DNA of 64,000 nt, from NCBI GenBank assembly GCA_016794345.1, contig JAEUKE010000070.1:62001-126000 (forward strand), given 5' to 3'. Of this stretch, positions 1 through 9,500 are shown in pieces; the first letter of the stretch is position 1, and every line of letters starts with the position of its first letter. The notes below the pieces were generated by a model that was not told where the DNA came from, ran no database searches, and saw nothing but the letters and a program-made list of their open reading frames with translations. The position numbers and the translations under genes were made by a program. The DNA is from Myxococcales bacterium. Its GTDB lineage: Bacteria; Myxococcota_A; Polyangia; Polyangiales; Polyangiaceae.

Positions 1-1661
1 CAGAGCGGCGTGGGCTCGGGACGCGACGAGGTCTCTTCCTCGATGTACGGGCCGTTCTCCCCAGGCGGCAGGCGCTCGGTGTTGGGGCTGATGTCGATGT
101 CGACGGACGTGCCATCTCCGAAGCGCACGTGACGAGCACCGACCCACAGGCCCCCGCCGAACGCGGCCGCGTTGAGCGAGGTGCCGAGGACGTCCCCGTG
201 GACGGCGATGTTTTCGTAGTAGCAGTAACGCTGGCCCTGATTGGGGAAGTCAGGAAGGTTGTTCTCCGGACCGGCCCCGAAGCCGGCGACCGGGACCGAA
301 GCGCCATCCGCCCCCATCACGCAGCTGGTGATGTCGTTGTCCTCGGCGGCGTAACCGTAGAGGTAACCGCCGTCGTAGTCGCCGACACGTCCATCGTCGC
401 GCCAGGGGTCGGGCACACCTCCGTTCGCCTCGCGACACTCGCCCCCCTCGAATCGCCCGTAACCGGTGCTGGGCCCCGTGTTGCGGAAGCGACAGTGGCG
501 GAAGATCGACTGGCGCCAGCGACCGCGAAACACCTGCCCACCTCCGCCGCCATCCGACTTGTGGAAATCGACGCCGTAATAGGCAGCCTTCGTGATGCCG
601 GGCGAGAACAAGACGTAGGGTGAGCCGGAGCCGCCGCATTCGCCTGTGTTCCAGAGCAGCAGGCCAATCGGGAATCGAATGTTGTTCGCCACCTCGGCGC
701 CGAGACCATTCACGACCGCCTGCGACCACACGTAGGCCTGAGCGAACGCAGCGTCGATGCTCGACACCCGACCGTTGCCGAACGCACACCAATCGAAGCC
801 CGTCATACCCCAACGCACCGAGCCGCAGTCCACACCGTCGAAGCGAATGCCACGAGGGCGGGTGATCGTCTCTCCAAGCGCTCCCTCGGTGCGACGATCG
901 AGCGTCACCCCCGAGAGCGTCGGCGCAGCGGGGCTGTCGGGGTGCGGAATGAAGACCACGTTCACCAGGCCCGTGAGATCGAGATCGCCCCAACCGGTGA
1001 GGTCACCGCTGAGCGTGTAGACGTGGTGACTGGCCAAAGACGGCCATTGGCCCATGTCCGCAGACAGGTCCACACGCGTGAGCTCGGTCAGCGGGTCGAG
1101 CACCTCGACGGTGAGGCTCACGCTGCCCTCGCGGCCCGCGCTGTCGCGCACGCGGAGCTGCATCGTGTAAGTCCCTGGATTCGAGTAGTAGTGCGCCTCA
1201 CGCGCCGTGAAGCGGCCTCGGCCCTTCTGCACCGGGCCTCGTGGCCCGCCCCAGGACCAGTCGTTGCCATCCACCGGGTCGCCGGAGTCCCACTCGAATC
1301 CGAGGTTCAACAACGCGCCGGCTTTGTCGCTCGCGTCGGGCGCCTCGCTGCGACTCTCGCTGGCGTCGAAGTACACGTAGGCCGGCGCAACCACGGTGAT
1401 CGACGTCACGCCGCTCGAGACGGCGACTCGCTGGACCTCGCCGCTCGGGTCGAGGTGGCTCACCTGCAGGTCGATAGCCAGGCCAGGAGGCGTGCCTGTC
1501 TGGGTAGAGCCGCCCGTGGTCGTGACGCCGGTGGCCGTGGAGGTGGCCCCAGCGGTGGCCCCAGCGCCGGCACCGGATCCGTCGCTGCCAACCGTGTCGT
1601 CGCCGCATGCAGCCGAGCCGAGCAACCCGACGCCGCCGAGGAGGAATTCTTTTCGGTACAT
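1..1661 (-). CDS. PKD-domain lipoprotein, 3' end beyond window
   Basis: The frame stays open from an ATG at 1661 to the left edge (553 codons), so the C-terminus is missing. The N-terminus MYRKEFLLGGVGLLGSAAC is a lipoprotein signal with Cys19 as the likely lipidated residue, followed by a Gly/Ala/Thr-rich linker typical of myxobacterial surface lipoproteins. At about residues 65-165 there is a PKD-like Ig fold, with a DASESRSE turn and a YYSNPGTYTMQLRVRDSAG strand pair. The remainder reads like a right-handed beta-helix: short polar turns and repeated statements of strand-length segments, but no catalytic motif I can name. It starts 13 bases after the stop of the upstream binding-protein gene on the same strand, so co-transcription is likely. 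The function is unknown; a surface adhesin or polysaccharide-binding role is inference. Confidence 0.75.
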   Translation of the reverse strand, partial: MYRKEFLLGGVGLLGSAACGDDTVGSDGSGAGAGATAGATSTATGVTTTGGSTQTGTPPGLAIDLQVSHLDPSGEVQRVAVSSGVTSITVVAPAYVYFDASESRSEAPDASDKAGALLNLGFEWDSGDPVDGNDWSWGGPRGPVQKGRGRFTAREAHYYSNPGTYTMQLRVRDSAGREGSVSLTVEVLDPLTELTRVDLSADMGQWPSLASHHVYTLSGDLTGWGDLDLTGLVNVVFIPHPDSPAAPTLSGVTLDRRTEGALGETITRPRGIRFDGVDCGSVRWGMTGFDWCAFGNGRVSSIDAAFAQAYVWSQAVVNGLGAEVANNIRFPIGLLLWNTGECGGSGSPYVLFSPGITKAAYYGVDFHKSDGGGGGQVFRGRWRQSIFRHCRFRNTGPSTGYGRFEGGECREANGGVPDPWRDDGRVGDYDGGYLYGYAAEDNDITSCVMGADGASVPVAGFGAGPENNLPDFPNQGQRYCYYENIAVHGDVLGTSLNAAAFGGGLWVGARHVRFGDGTSVDIDISPNTERLPPGENGPYIEEETSSRPEPTPL

Positions 1662-1674
1662 CTCGGCGCGGAGA

Positions 1675-3417
1675 TTACTCGAACGGGCAAGCAGCCGCGG
1701 CGTCATCACCGGGGTCGAGCGCGTCGTTCACGATGTTCGCGCCGTCGTAATAGATGTTCGACGGCTCGCCGCCCGCAAGCGACTGGGGGATGCACCAGAT
1801 CTGGATCTCGGACGGCGCCTCACCGGTCTTGGTGTCGAACTGGAGCTCACCCGATGCGCCGACGAAGTCGACCGTCCCGCCCTGCTGGAGCGAAGCGTTC
1901 GCGGGGCCGATGCCGGTGGCGCCGACGTCGATGCGCTGCCCCGAGATGAGCGCACCGAAGCCCGACGCGAGCTGCCAGGACGTGAGCGGCTTGTCACCCG
2001 CGACCACCGACGAATACGCGAGGAGGAAGACGGCGTCGTACGCGCCTGCTGCGCCAAACACGTTCGGGCCGCCCGCGTCGCTGCCCGCGGGGAACTTCTG
2101 CAGGTAGTCGCCGGTGAAGGCGTTGAAGTTCGCGCTCTTGGTTCCGGGGATCGTGCCGCGCACGCGGTGCCGCGCCGGTCCAGCCGCCACCGAGGTCGCC
2201 GTCGAGAGACCGCCGTCGGCCAGGAAGTAAAACGGTCGGTCCTCCGCCGCGCCGGTCCAGCCGTCCTCGATCATTTCGAGGAAGGACCCGACCTCACCGG
2301 TGCCGATCAGGAAGACCGCGTCGGGGTTCTTCGCGAGCGCGTCGTCGATGTCCTGCTGGCGCGGCTGGACGCCGTCGACGTTCGGGTCGGCGTCCTCGTA
2401 GACCTGGCGGAAAAACGTGCTCCCCTGCTGTAGCGTCGCGTCCTGACCGTTGACCTTGAGCGTCGTTCGAATGACCTCGCTCAGGAGGTCCCCGTAGGGG
2501 TCGTTTTTGTACAGGACCACCACAGTGAGCTCGGGGCGTGCGGTCGAGACGCCGCCGCGGAGCGCGATCCTGCTCTCCATCTTCGCGAAATAGGCCGACA
2601 GCGCGCGGCCCTGGATCTCGTCGGACGGGGACGTGCGCCAGACGAGACCGGGGCAGGCCGCCTGGCACTGGGCGTCGTTGCCGCAGCTCTTCAAGCAACC
2701 GGGGCTCACGTCGTCGATGCCCGTGACGAGCGGGCTCGTGGCCGAGGTCGAGATGAGGAGCACGTCGTTGTCGACGGTGCCGGGGCGCTCCGCTCCGGTG
2801 TCGTCGGGCGTGCCGTTCGCCGTGTCCACCGTCTGCCCGCTGAACGCGGGACCAATGATGGACTGCACGCCGATGGCGGCGAGCGTACGGCCGTTCTCTT
2901 CGGCGGGACCGCGCTCACCCTGATCGTCGCAGATGATGAGCGCCAGTGGGCGCTCGCCCTCGACTCCGTTGTCCTTGTTGAACTGATCGACCGCGAGCTT
3001 GGCACCGTTCACGACGCTCACACCCGTCGCCTCGTCGGGCAGGCCGGGGAGGATGGGCGACGTGATCCCAATGAGCATGGCCTTGTCGCTGCGCCAGATC
3101 TTCTCGTCGTCCGGGTAGCGCTGCTGGCAATTGCCCTGCTTCGTGGAGACGCAGACGCGCGGCGAAAACGGCCGGCAGATCTCGTCGCCGGTGCATTCGC
3201 TGTTCGACTGGCACTCGTCGAGCGACACGCAGACCTTCTTCTCCGTGTCGCAGGCCGTGTTCGGGCGATTCACGCAGTCTTCGTCGGACTCGCAGGAATC
3301 CGAGCTCGCGTCGACGATCAGGTTGCACGAAGCCACGCCGCCCGCCCCGGAGGCGAGAGCGACGAGCATGAGCCCCCGAGCCAGGCGACCCCGATGAAGC
3401 AACGACAGGGAAAGCAC
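1675..3417 (-). CDS. Leu/Ile/Val-type ABC substrate-binding lipoprotein
   Basis: This 580-residue protein begins with a signal peptide ending in GGVASC, making Cys31 the lipidation site. Residues 31-100 form a cysteine-rich segment with eight or more cysteines (EDCVNRPNTACDTEKKVC and similar), an add-on common in myxobacterial lipoproteins. From about residue 110 it follows the periplasmic-binding-protein type I fold (GVSVVNGAKLAVDQFN, IGPAFSGQTVDTAN, VVLYKNDPYGDLLSEV, DAVFLIGTGEVGSFL). Family members bind branched-chain amino acids, amides or aromatic acids for ABC importers or act as sensors. No permease or ATPase gene is nearby, so this looks like an orphan binding protein or receptor. The ligand cannot be read from sequence. 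The PKD lipoprotein gene lies directly downstream. Confidence 0.85.
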   Translation of the reverse strand: MLSLSLLHRGRLARGLMLVALASGAGGVASCNLIVDASSDSCESDEDCVNRPNTACDTEKKVCVSLDECQSNSECTGDEICRPFSPRVCVSTKQGNCQQRYPDDEKIWRSDKAMLIGITSPILPGLPDEATGVSVVNGAKLAVDQFNKDNGVEGERPLALIICDDQGERGPAEENGRTLAAIGVQSIIGPAFSGQTVDTANGTPDDTGAERPGTVDNDVLLISTSATSPLVTGIDDVSPGCLKSCGNDAQCQAACPGLVWRTSPSDEIQGRALSAYFAKMESRIALRGGVSTARPELTVVVLYKNDPYGDLLSEVIRTTLKVNGQDATLQQGSTFFRQVYEDADPNVDGVQPRQQDIDDALAKNPDAVFLIGTGEVGSFLEMIEDGWTGAAEDRPFYFLADGGLSTATSVAAGPARHRVRGTIPGTKSANFNAFTGDYLQKFPAGSDAGGPNVFGAAGAYDAVFLLAYSSVVAGDKPLTSWQLASGFGALISGQRIDVGATGIGPANASLQQGGTVDFVGASGELQFDTKTGEAPSEIQIWCIPQSLAGGEPSNIYYDGANIVNDALDPGDDAAAACPFE

Positions 3418-3465
3418 GCCACGAGTCTAGCCCCCTCTCTCGCCCAGGGGAAATCCTCGGTGGGA

Positions 3466-3480
3466 AGGGCCGAAGGCCCT
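3466..3480 (-). terminator. Stem-loop after selA
   Basis: A perfect inverted repeat of AGGGCC and GGCCCT around a three-base loop begins at the selA stop codon. Read on the minus strand the loop is TTC, which gives a stable hairpin, but no clear U-run follows. It is a candidate terminator between selA and the binding-protein gene, which starts 62 bases further on in the same direction. Confidence 0.4.
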
Positions 3481-4868
3481 CATCCCTTCAGGCTCCCGGT
3501 GATGCGGCCCAGCAAGAGCTCGTCTTCGTCGTCCAGCACCGTTCGAGCGTCGAACAGGACGCCGCCCTCCTGGACGCGGCCGACCACGGCGGGCCGACCG
3601 CCACGAAGCCGCGCCGCAAAGGCCTCCACCCCGCATTCGGCCGGCATCACCCGAAGAGCAGCCGAACGGACCGTTCGACCCGGCAGAGCGCCTCCTCCGA
3701 GCTCGGCCTCCGTGTCGACGACCGTCGCGGTGGCGCCTGCGGCCCGCAAGACCTCCGCCCAGCGCTCGGCGCGCCGCCGGACCTCGTCGTACGTCGCGTG
3801 GGCGAGCGCCAACACGGGCACGCCTCTGCCAGCGCTGCCGTCCAGGTAGGCGGCGAGCGTGGCCTCGAGCGCTGCCATCGGCAGGCGACCCAGACGAACC
3901 GCGCGGGCGAGCGGGTGTCGCCTCGCGGCCTCGACGAGCGTTGCGCTGCCCACGATCGCGCCGGCCTGTGGACCGCCGAGCGCCTTGTCACCGCTGAACG
4001 TCACCGCCGACACGCCCGCGGCGATGGACGCGCCGACAGTCGGCTCGCCCGAGAGCCCCGCGGCCGAGAGGTCCACGAGGGCGCCGCCGCCGAGATCTTC
4101 GAGGAGCGGAAGACCGCGCGACCGCGAAAGCTCCGCCAGCTCCGCGAGCGCCGGCCGCTCGACGAAGCCCACTTGCACGAAGTTCGACTGGTGCACGCGG
4201 AGGATCGCCGCGGCGGCGGGGTGCGCCTCGAGGGCTCTTTCGTAGTCTCGCGCGCGCGTCTTGTTCGTGGTCCCCACCTCGACGAGCGTCGCCCCGCTCT
4301 CGGCCATGATCTCCGGCACCCGGAACCCGCCGCCGATCTCGACGAGCTCGCCACGCGAGACGATCACCTCGCGCCCACGCGCGACCGCCGCGAGGAGCAG
4401 CAGGACCGCGGCAGCGCAGTTGTTCACGACGAGGGCTGCCTCCGCGCCGGTGAGGGCACACAGGGCCGCTTCGACGAAGCGCGCCCGCCCGCCCCGCTTG
4501 CCGGTCGACAGATCGAGCTCGAGCGAGCAGTACCCGCTCGCGAGCTCCGCCACGGCGTCGCGCGCCTTCGCACCGAGCGGTGCCCGGCCCAGGTTCGTGT
4601 GGAGCAACACCCCCGTCGCGTTGACCACCCGGCGCATGCGGCTCGTGAGGATCGCCTCCGCGCGCGCCTGGGCGTCGCGCGCGACCTCGGCCTCGTCCGG
4701 CGGCTCCGCGCGCCCGCCGACGAGGACGGCACGCCGCACCTCCGAGATCGCGGCGCGCACGAGGTCGACGACCACCCGCTCGCCCAGCGCGGCCCGCGCG
4801 CGGTCGAGCTCGGGCCGGGCCGCGACACGGTCGACACGGGGCAGGCGGAGACGGTCGGGGCCCTGCAT
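3480..4868 (-). CDS. selA: L-seryl-tRNA(Sec) selenium transferase SelA
   Basis: SelA converts seryl-tRNA(Sec) to selenocysteinyl-tRNA(Sec) using selenophosphate; it is a PLP enzyme of the fold-type I class acting in the cytoplasm. The 462 residues match the family's usual length. Visible signatures are NATGVLLHTNLGRAPL, VVNNCAAAVLL, SRGELVEIGGGFRVPEIM, EVGTTNKT and the PLP-lysine motif TFSGDKALGGPQAG, where the lysine is residue 295, the same number as in E. coli SelA. It starts with ATG, 54 bases from the divergent start of the next gene. Neither selB, selD nor a tRNA(Sec) gene is visible here, and none of the neighbours is a recognisable selenoprotein, so its partners must lie elsewhere. 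Confidence 0.95.
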   Translation of the reverse strand: MQGPDRLRLPRVDRVAARPELDRARAALGERVVVDLVRAAISEVRRAVLVGGRAEPPDEAEVARDAQARAEAILTSRMRRVVNATGVLLHTNLGRAPLGAKARDAVAELASGYCSLELDLSTGKRGGRARFVEAALCALTGAEAALVVNNCAAAVLLLLAAVARGREVIVSRGELVEIGGGFRVPEIMAESGATLVEVGTTNKTRARDYERALEAHPAAAAILRVHQSNFVQVGFVERPALAELAELSRSRGLPLLEDLGGGALVDLSAAGLSGEPTVGASIAAGVSAVTFSGDKALGGPQAGAIVGSATLVEAARRHPLARAVRLGRLPMAALEATLAAYLDGSAGRGVPVLALAHATYDEVRRRAERWAEVLRAAGATATVVDTEAELGGGALPGRTVRSAALRVMPAECGVEAFAARLRGGRPAVVGRVQEGGVLFDARTVLDDEDELLLGRITGSLKG

Positions 4869-4922
4869 TCGATTCGCCTATCGTTACATCTTCCGGCGCG
4901 AAACCATGTATCTTCGGCGATC

Positions 4923-6437
4923 ATGGCTCGGCAGGCTTTTTCCTTCGCCTTCGCGTCCTCGCTCCTCTTCCTCGGCGCCTGTCTGCAGGACTTCGAGCAG
5001 TTCCGCGGTGGTGCTGGCGGCGGCGGCGGCGCGACCACGACCACGACCACTTCGTCGACGTCGACGGGCATGGGCGGCGAGGGCGGCCAGTGCGACCCGC
5101 TCCTGTGCCCCGGCGACGACACCGACTGCGCGACACCGGGCTGCGACGCGAGCGGTCAGTGCACGACCCTCGCCGAGCCTACGAGCGTGGCCTGCGACGA
5201 CGGTCCGATGGGCGCGAAGGTCTGCGACGGCATGGGCAACTGCGTGGAGTGCAACGTCCCGGCGGACTGTACCGACCCGACGAAGCCGCTCTGCATGGGC
5301 AACGTCTGCATCGCGGAGCACTGCCAGAACGGCGTCGCAGATCCGGGCCAGGGCGAGACCGACATCGACTGCGGCGGCGACGACTGCCCGGGCTGCATGA
5401 ACAACCAGGGCTGCCTGATGGGCGACGACTGCCAGAGCGGCTTCTGCAACGGCACCACCTGCGCCCCCTGCACGGTCGACGGCAACTGCGACGCCGCCAC
5501 GCAGTGGTGTGACACGGGCCCGGGCGTCTGCACGGTCAAGAAAGACGACGGCCTCACCTGCGGCGGCGGCAACGAGTGCACGAGCGGCAACTGCGTGGAC
5601 GGCGTCTGCTGCGGCAGCGCGAGCTGCCCGAGCTGCCAGTCCTGCAACCTCCCGGGCATGGAGGGCACGTGCAACAACGACGCAGCCGGAACCGCCTGCG
5701 ACGACGCCACGTTCTGCAACGGCACGGACACGTGTGACGGCTCGGGTAGCTGCAACGTCCACACCGGGGACCCCTGCCCCGGCGCGGACGGCGACGGCGA
5801 CTGCAGCGAGACCTGCAACGAGGGCGCTGACGACTGCAGCGGGAACGACCCCAACGGCTCCGGTTGCAACGACAACGCGTTCTGCAACGGCACCGACACC
5901 TGCAACAACGGCAGCTGCTCGAACCACTCGGGCGATCCGTGCGCGGCCAACGTGGGCGACAACGACTCGGACTGCAGCGAGAGCTGCAACGAGGGCAACG
6001 ACACCTGCACCGCGAACGACCCCAACGGGTCGAGCTGCAACGACAGCACGTTCTGCAACGGCACCGACACCTGCAACGCCGGCAACTGCTCGAACCACTC
6101 GGGCGACCCGTGCCTGGCCAACGTCGGCGACGGCGACAACGACTGCAGCGAGAGCTGCAACGAAGGCAACGACACCTGCACCGCCAACGACCCGATGGGG
6201 TCGAGCTGCAACGACGGGCTCTTCTGCACGAACACCGACGCCTGCAACAACATGGGCGCCTGCATCGGGACGGGGAACCCCTGCCCCGGCCACAACGTCG
6301 GCCCCTCGTGCGACGACTCCTGCAGCGAGATGAACGACAATTGCCTCGCCTTCGACGCGAACAACACTCCCTGCGACGAAGACGGGGACATGATGAACGG
6401 CACGTGCAACCCGACCGGCACGTGCACCGGCGACTGA
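4923..6437 (+). CDS. Cysteine-rich repeat lipoprotein
   Basis: The ATG at 4923 opens a clear lipoprotein signal (MARQAFSFAFASSLLFLGAC) with Cys20 lipidated, then a Gly block and a Thr/Ser run. The frame is open upstream over selA on the other strand, but that part has no signal and is not coding. The mature protein (504 residues in total) is full of cysteines, Asn, Asp and Gly. Its C-terminal half carries four copies of a 56-57-residue unit beginning with FCNGTDTC or a variant and containing NHSGDPC and CSESCNEGNDTC. This resembles the cysteine-rich repeats found on myxobacterial surface proteins. No catalytic motif is visible; a structural or adhesive role is inference. A TATCTT box lies only 8 bases before the start. 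Confidence 0.85.
   Translation: MARQAFSFAFASSLLFLGACLQDFEQFRGGAGGGGGATTTTTTSSTSTGMGGEGGQCDPLLCPGDDTDCATPGCDASGQCTTLAEPTSVACDDGPMGAKVCDGMGNCVECNVPADCTDPTKPLCMGNVCIAEHCQNGVADPGQGETDIDCGGDDCPGCMNNQGCLMGDDCQSGFCNGTTCAPCTVDGNCDAATQWCDTGPGVCTVKKDDGLTCGGGNECTSGNCVDGVCCGSASCPSCQSCNLPGMEGTCNNDAAGTACDDATFCNGTDTCDGSGSCNVHTGDPCPGADGDGDCSETCNEGADDCSGNDPNGSGCNDNAFCNGTDTCNNGSCSNHSGDPCAANVGDNDSDCSESCNEGNDTCTANDPNGSSCNDSTFCNGTDTCNAGNCSNHSGDPCLANVGDGDNDCSESCNEGNDTCTANDPMGSSCNDGLFCTNTDACNNMGACIGTGNPCPGHNVGPSCDDSCSEMNDNCLAFDANNTPCDEDGDMMNGTCNPTGTCTGD
5712..6390 (+). repeat. Four tandem ~170-bp coding repeats
   Basis: In-frame units start at about 5712, 5880, 6051 and 6222, so spacings are 168, 171 and 171 bases. 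Units two and three are nearly identical at the protein level (FCNGTDTCN, NHSGDPC, CSESCNEGNDTCTANDP), whereas the first and last have diverged. The pattern points to recent internal duplication within the lipoprotein gene. Confidence 0.85.
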
Positions 6438-6455
6438 CCTCGCCCTGGGGCTGCT

Positions 6456-6490
6456 CCCCCCTCGCCCGTGAGGGGGGCCGGGGGGGTGAA
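6456..6490. repeat. C/G-block palindromic repeat, copy 1
   Basis: CCCCCCTC, a six-base loop and GAGGGGGG form an 8-bp perfect stem, followed by CCGGGGGGGTGAA. The reverse complement starts TTCACCCCCCCGGCCCCCCT, which is shared with copies at 48360, 48428 (inverted) and 57099. It sits 18 bases after a stop codon and may also act as a transcriptional stem-loop. Confidence 0.7.
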
Positions 6491-6588
6491 AAGCAGCGGC
6501 ACTGGCCAAGCTTGGGAGGGCGAGTTTTCCCTCCCGCTGTTATTCTCCTCAGCGTTTCCTTCCGGTCACCCCTCCTTCACGAGGCTCT

Positions 6589-9500
6589 ATGAACCGCCGT
6601 CCGTCGCGGCGTGGGCTCGTCCCGCGCACTGCCCTCGCGCTCGCCGTCGTCCTCTCGCCCTTCGTCGTCCACCAGGCGCGCGCCGCGTGGCCGCCCGGCC
6701 CGACGGCCGACATGGCCGACTCGACCAACTGGCCCAACGACCCCGGCTACCCCTACAGCGAGGACTCGGACGGGCAGTGGAACTACTACTCGTTCATGGT
6801 GCCGAACCCGAACGTTCGGCCCGAAGAGACCGCCACGGGCATGTCGATCGACCAGGCCTGGCGCGTCACCCTCGGTGACCCCCGCGTCATCATCGCGGTC
6901 CACGACAGCGGCATCAAATGGGACGAAGACGACGTCATCGACGCGGCCTTCATCAACCACCGCGAGCTCCAGAAGGCCGAGCACCGCCCCAAGCACGCAG
7001 ATGGCTCGGCCTGCGACGGGCTGAACCCGACCTTCTACCCGGGACAAGACGCGGCCCTCCTCGCCGGCTTCGACTGCAACGGCGACGGTATCGTCAGCGT
7101 CGCCGACTACGCGGAGACGCCCACGCTCACGCCACCGGCGGACGAGATGCACCCGCTCGGCGACCGCAACAGGAACGGCAAGCTCGACGCGGGTGACCTC
7201 ATCGCCAACTTCTCGGACGGGACGGACGACGACAACAACGGCTACGTCGACGACATCTCCGGCTGGGACTTCATGAAGGACGACAACGACCCGTACGACG
7301 ACACGCGTTACGGGCACGGCACCGGGGAGGCGCGCGACTCGACCTCCCGCGCGAACAACGGGATCGGCAAGGCGGGCGGCTGCAACGAGTGCCGCCTCCT
7401 CAACATCCGCGTGGGTGACAGCTTCATCACCGACGTCAACGACTTCGCGCAGGGCATCCTCTATTCGACCGACATGGGCGCGCGCGTCATCCAGAGCGCG
7501 CTCGGCACGGTCAACAACAACGCCTTCACGCAGGCCGCGCTCGACTACGCGTGGGACCACAAGGTGCTGATGATCGCGTCGATGGCCGACGAGAACTCGC
7601 GCCACCACAACATGCCGACGGTGAGCAACCACAACCTCCCCGTCCACGCGATCCAGTTCGCGGGCGAGTCGGTCCTCGATGCGAGGACGTTCCTGCAGTA
7701 CCACCCGTGCTCGAACTACGGCGGGCAGAACTTCCTGTCAGCCTCCGGCAAGGGCTGCTCGAGCGAGGCCACCGGCCAGACATCCGGCATCCTCGGGCTG
7801 GTCTTCTCGGCCGGCATCCAGTTCGGCACGGACCTGAGCGCCGCGGAGGCGCAGCAGCTCATGATGATGTCGGCAGACGACATCAACGTGCCCGAGTCGC
7901 AGAAGCCCGACGCGGTCGACCGCTGGTCGCAGCCCGGCTTCGACCAACGCTTCGGCTACGGCCGCGTGAACGCGAACCGCGCGGTGGAGATGGTCCGCGA
8001 CGGCAAGATCCCGCCCGAGGTCGACATCGTCAGCCCGCGCTGGTTCACCGTCCTCTACAAGGATCAGCTCACCGGCCCGGTCGACATCGAAGGCACCATC
8101 AGCGCCAAGCGCGCGCTCGACTTCGACTACACGATCGAGTGGGCGCCCGGCGTGCAGCCGCTCGACGGAGAGTTCAAGGTCCTCACCTCGCAGACGAAGA
8201 TCCCGCCGGAGACGGTCATCGGCACAGGCGGCCCGCTCTACTCGTTCGACGTCCGGAACCTCGAGGGCCTGCCGATCCCCAAGGAGAAGTGGGACGTCGA
8301 CAGCCAGATGGGTGAAAACCAGTACACCATCACGGTGCGCGTCTCGGCCGTCGCACACTACGGAGGGGACATCGGGGACGTGCGCGGAGAGCTTCGGCGC
8401 ACGTATTACGTGCACGCCGACGACACGCTCGTGAAGGGCTTCCCCATCTACGCCGGCTCGAGCTTCGAGAGCAGCCCGAAGGTCGCCGACATCGACGGCG
8501 ACGGCGTGCGCGATCTCGTCTACGGCTCGGCCGGCGGGGACATGCACGTCTACAAGGTGACCGCGAGCGGCCCGCAGGCCGCCCCTGGGTTCCCCTTCCG
8601 CACGCGGAAGGCGGACGGGCTGAACGAGAGCCCCACCGACCCGGGCGAGCCGAGCTACCTCGCGGCGCCCGCCTACGCCACGACGCAGCTCGCCGACCTC
8701 GGCCGCGAGTCGATCACGAACAGCGCGCCCGCCGTCGGCGATCTCGACAACGACGGTCGGAACGAGATCGTCTTCACCACCTACGCGGGCACGGTGAACG
8801 TGATCCGCGACGACGGCACGGAGATGGAGGGCTGGCCCAAGCGCCTGCCGCGTGTCCCCTCCTGCTCGCTCGATCCCTCGAACCCGACGCCGCAGCCGTG
8901 TATGTCGACGGAGAGCCGCATCGCGCGCGGCGCCTTCGCTGCGCCCGTCCTCGAGGACATGGACAAGGACGGCGACCTCGACATCGTGCAGGCCGCCTTC
9001 GACGGCAACATCTACGTGTTCGACAAGAGCGGCGATGACGTCAGCGGCTTCCCCGTCACCGTGGTCTACGACGGCAAGTTCGGCGGCAGCACACCTCCGC
9101 CGAACCGCGTGTTCGCGACGCCCGCCGTGGCGGACCTGAACGGCGACGGCATCCCCGATCTCGTCGTCGGCTCCAACCAGCCGATCGGCGAAGGCGGCAA
9201 CTCGGGCGCCGTCTACGCGATCGACGGCCGAGGCAACAACGCCGCCAGCCCCTACCTCACGAACTGGCCGCTCACGATGACGTCGCTGAACATCTTCCCG
9301 CTCGTGGCGGAGGGCGTGACGAACTCCCCCGTCGTCGGCACCTTTCCGGCCCCGTCGGGCAACGTGCCCGCCGCCGTCGTGCACGGCAACGCGTCGCCGC
9401 CGCTCATCGTCCCCGGCGATCCGGGCGCGCAGCCCAAGCTCAACGCGTACCCGCCGAACCTGCTGCCCCAGCGAACCGACGCCGCCCAGAACGGCCTGGA

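Noticed and set aside
3798-4922. N-terminal extension of the cysteine-rich lipoprotein over selA
   Set aside because: The frame is open, but the sequence is basic low complexity, overlaps the whole of selA in antisense, and would bury the lipoprotein signal at residue 376.
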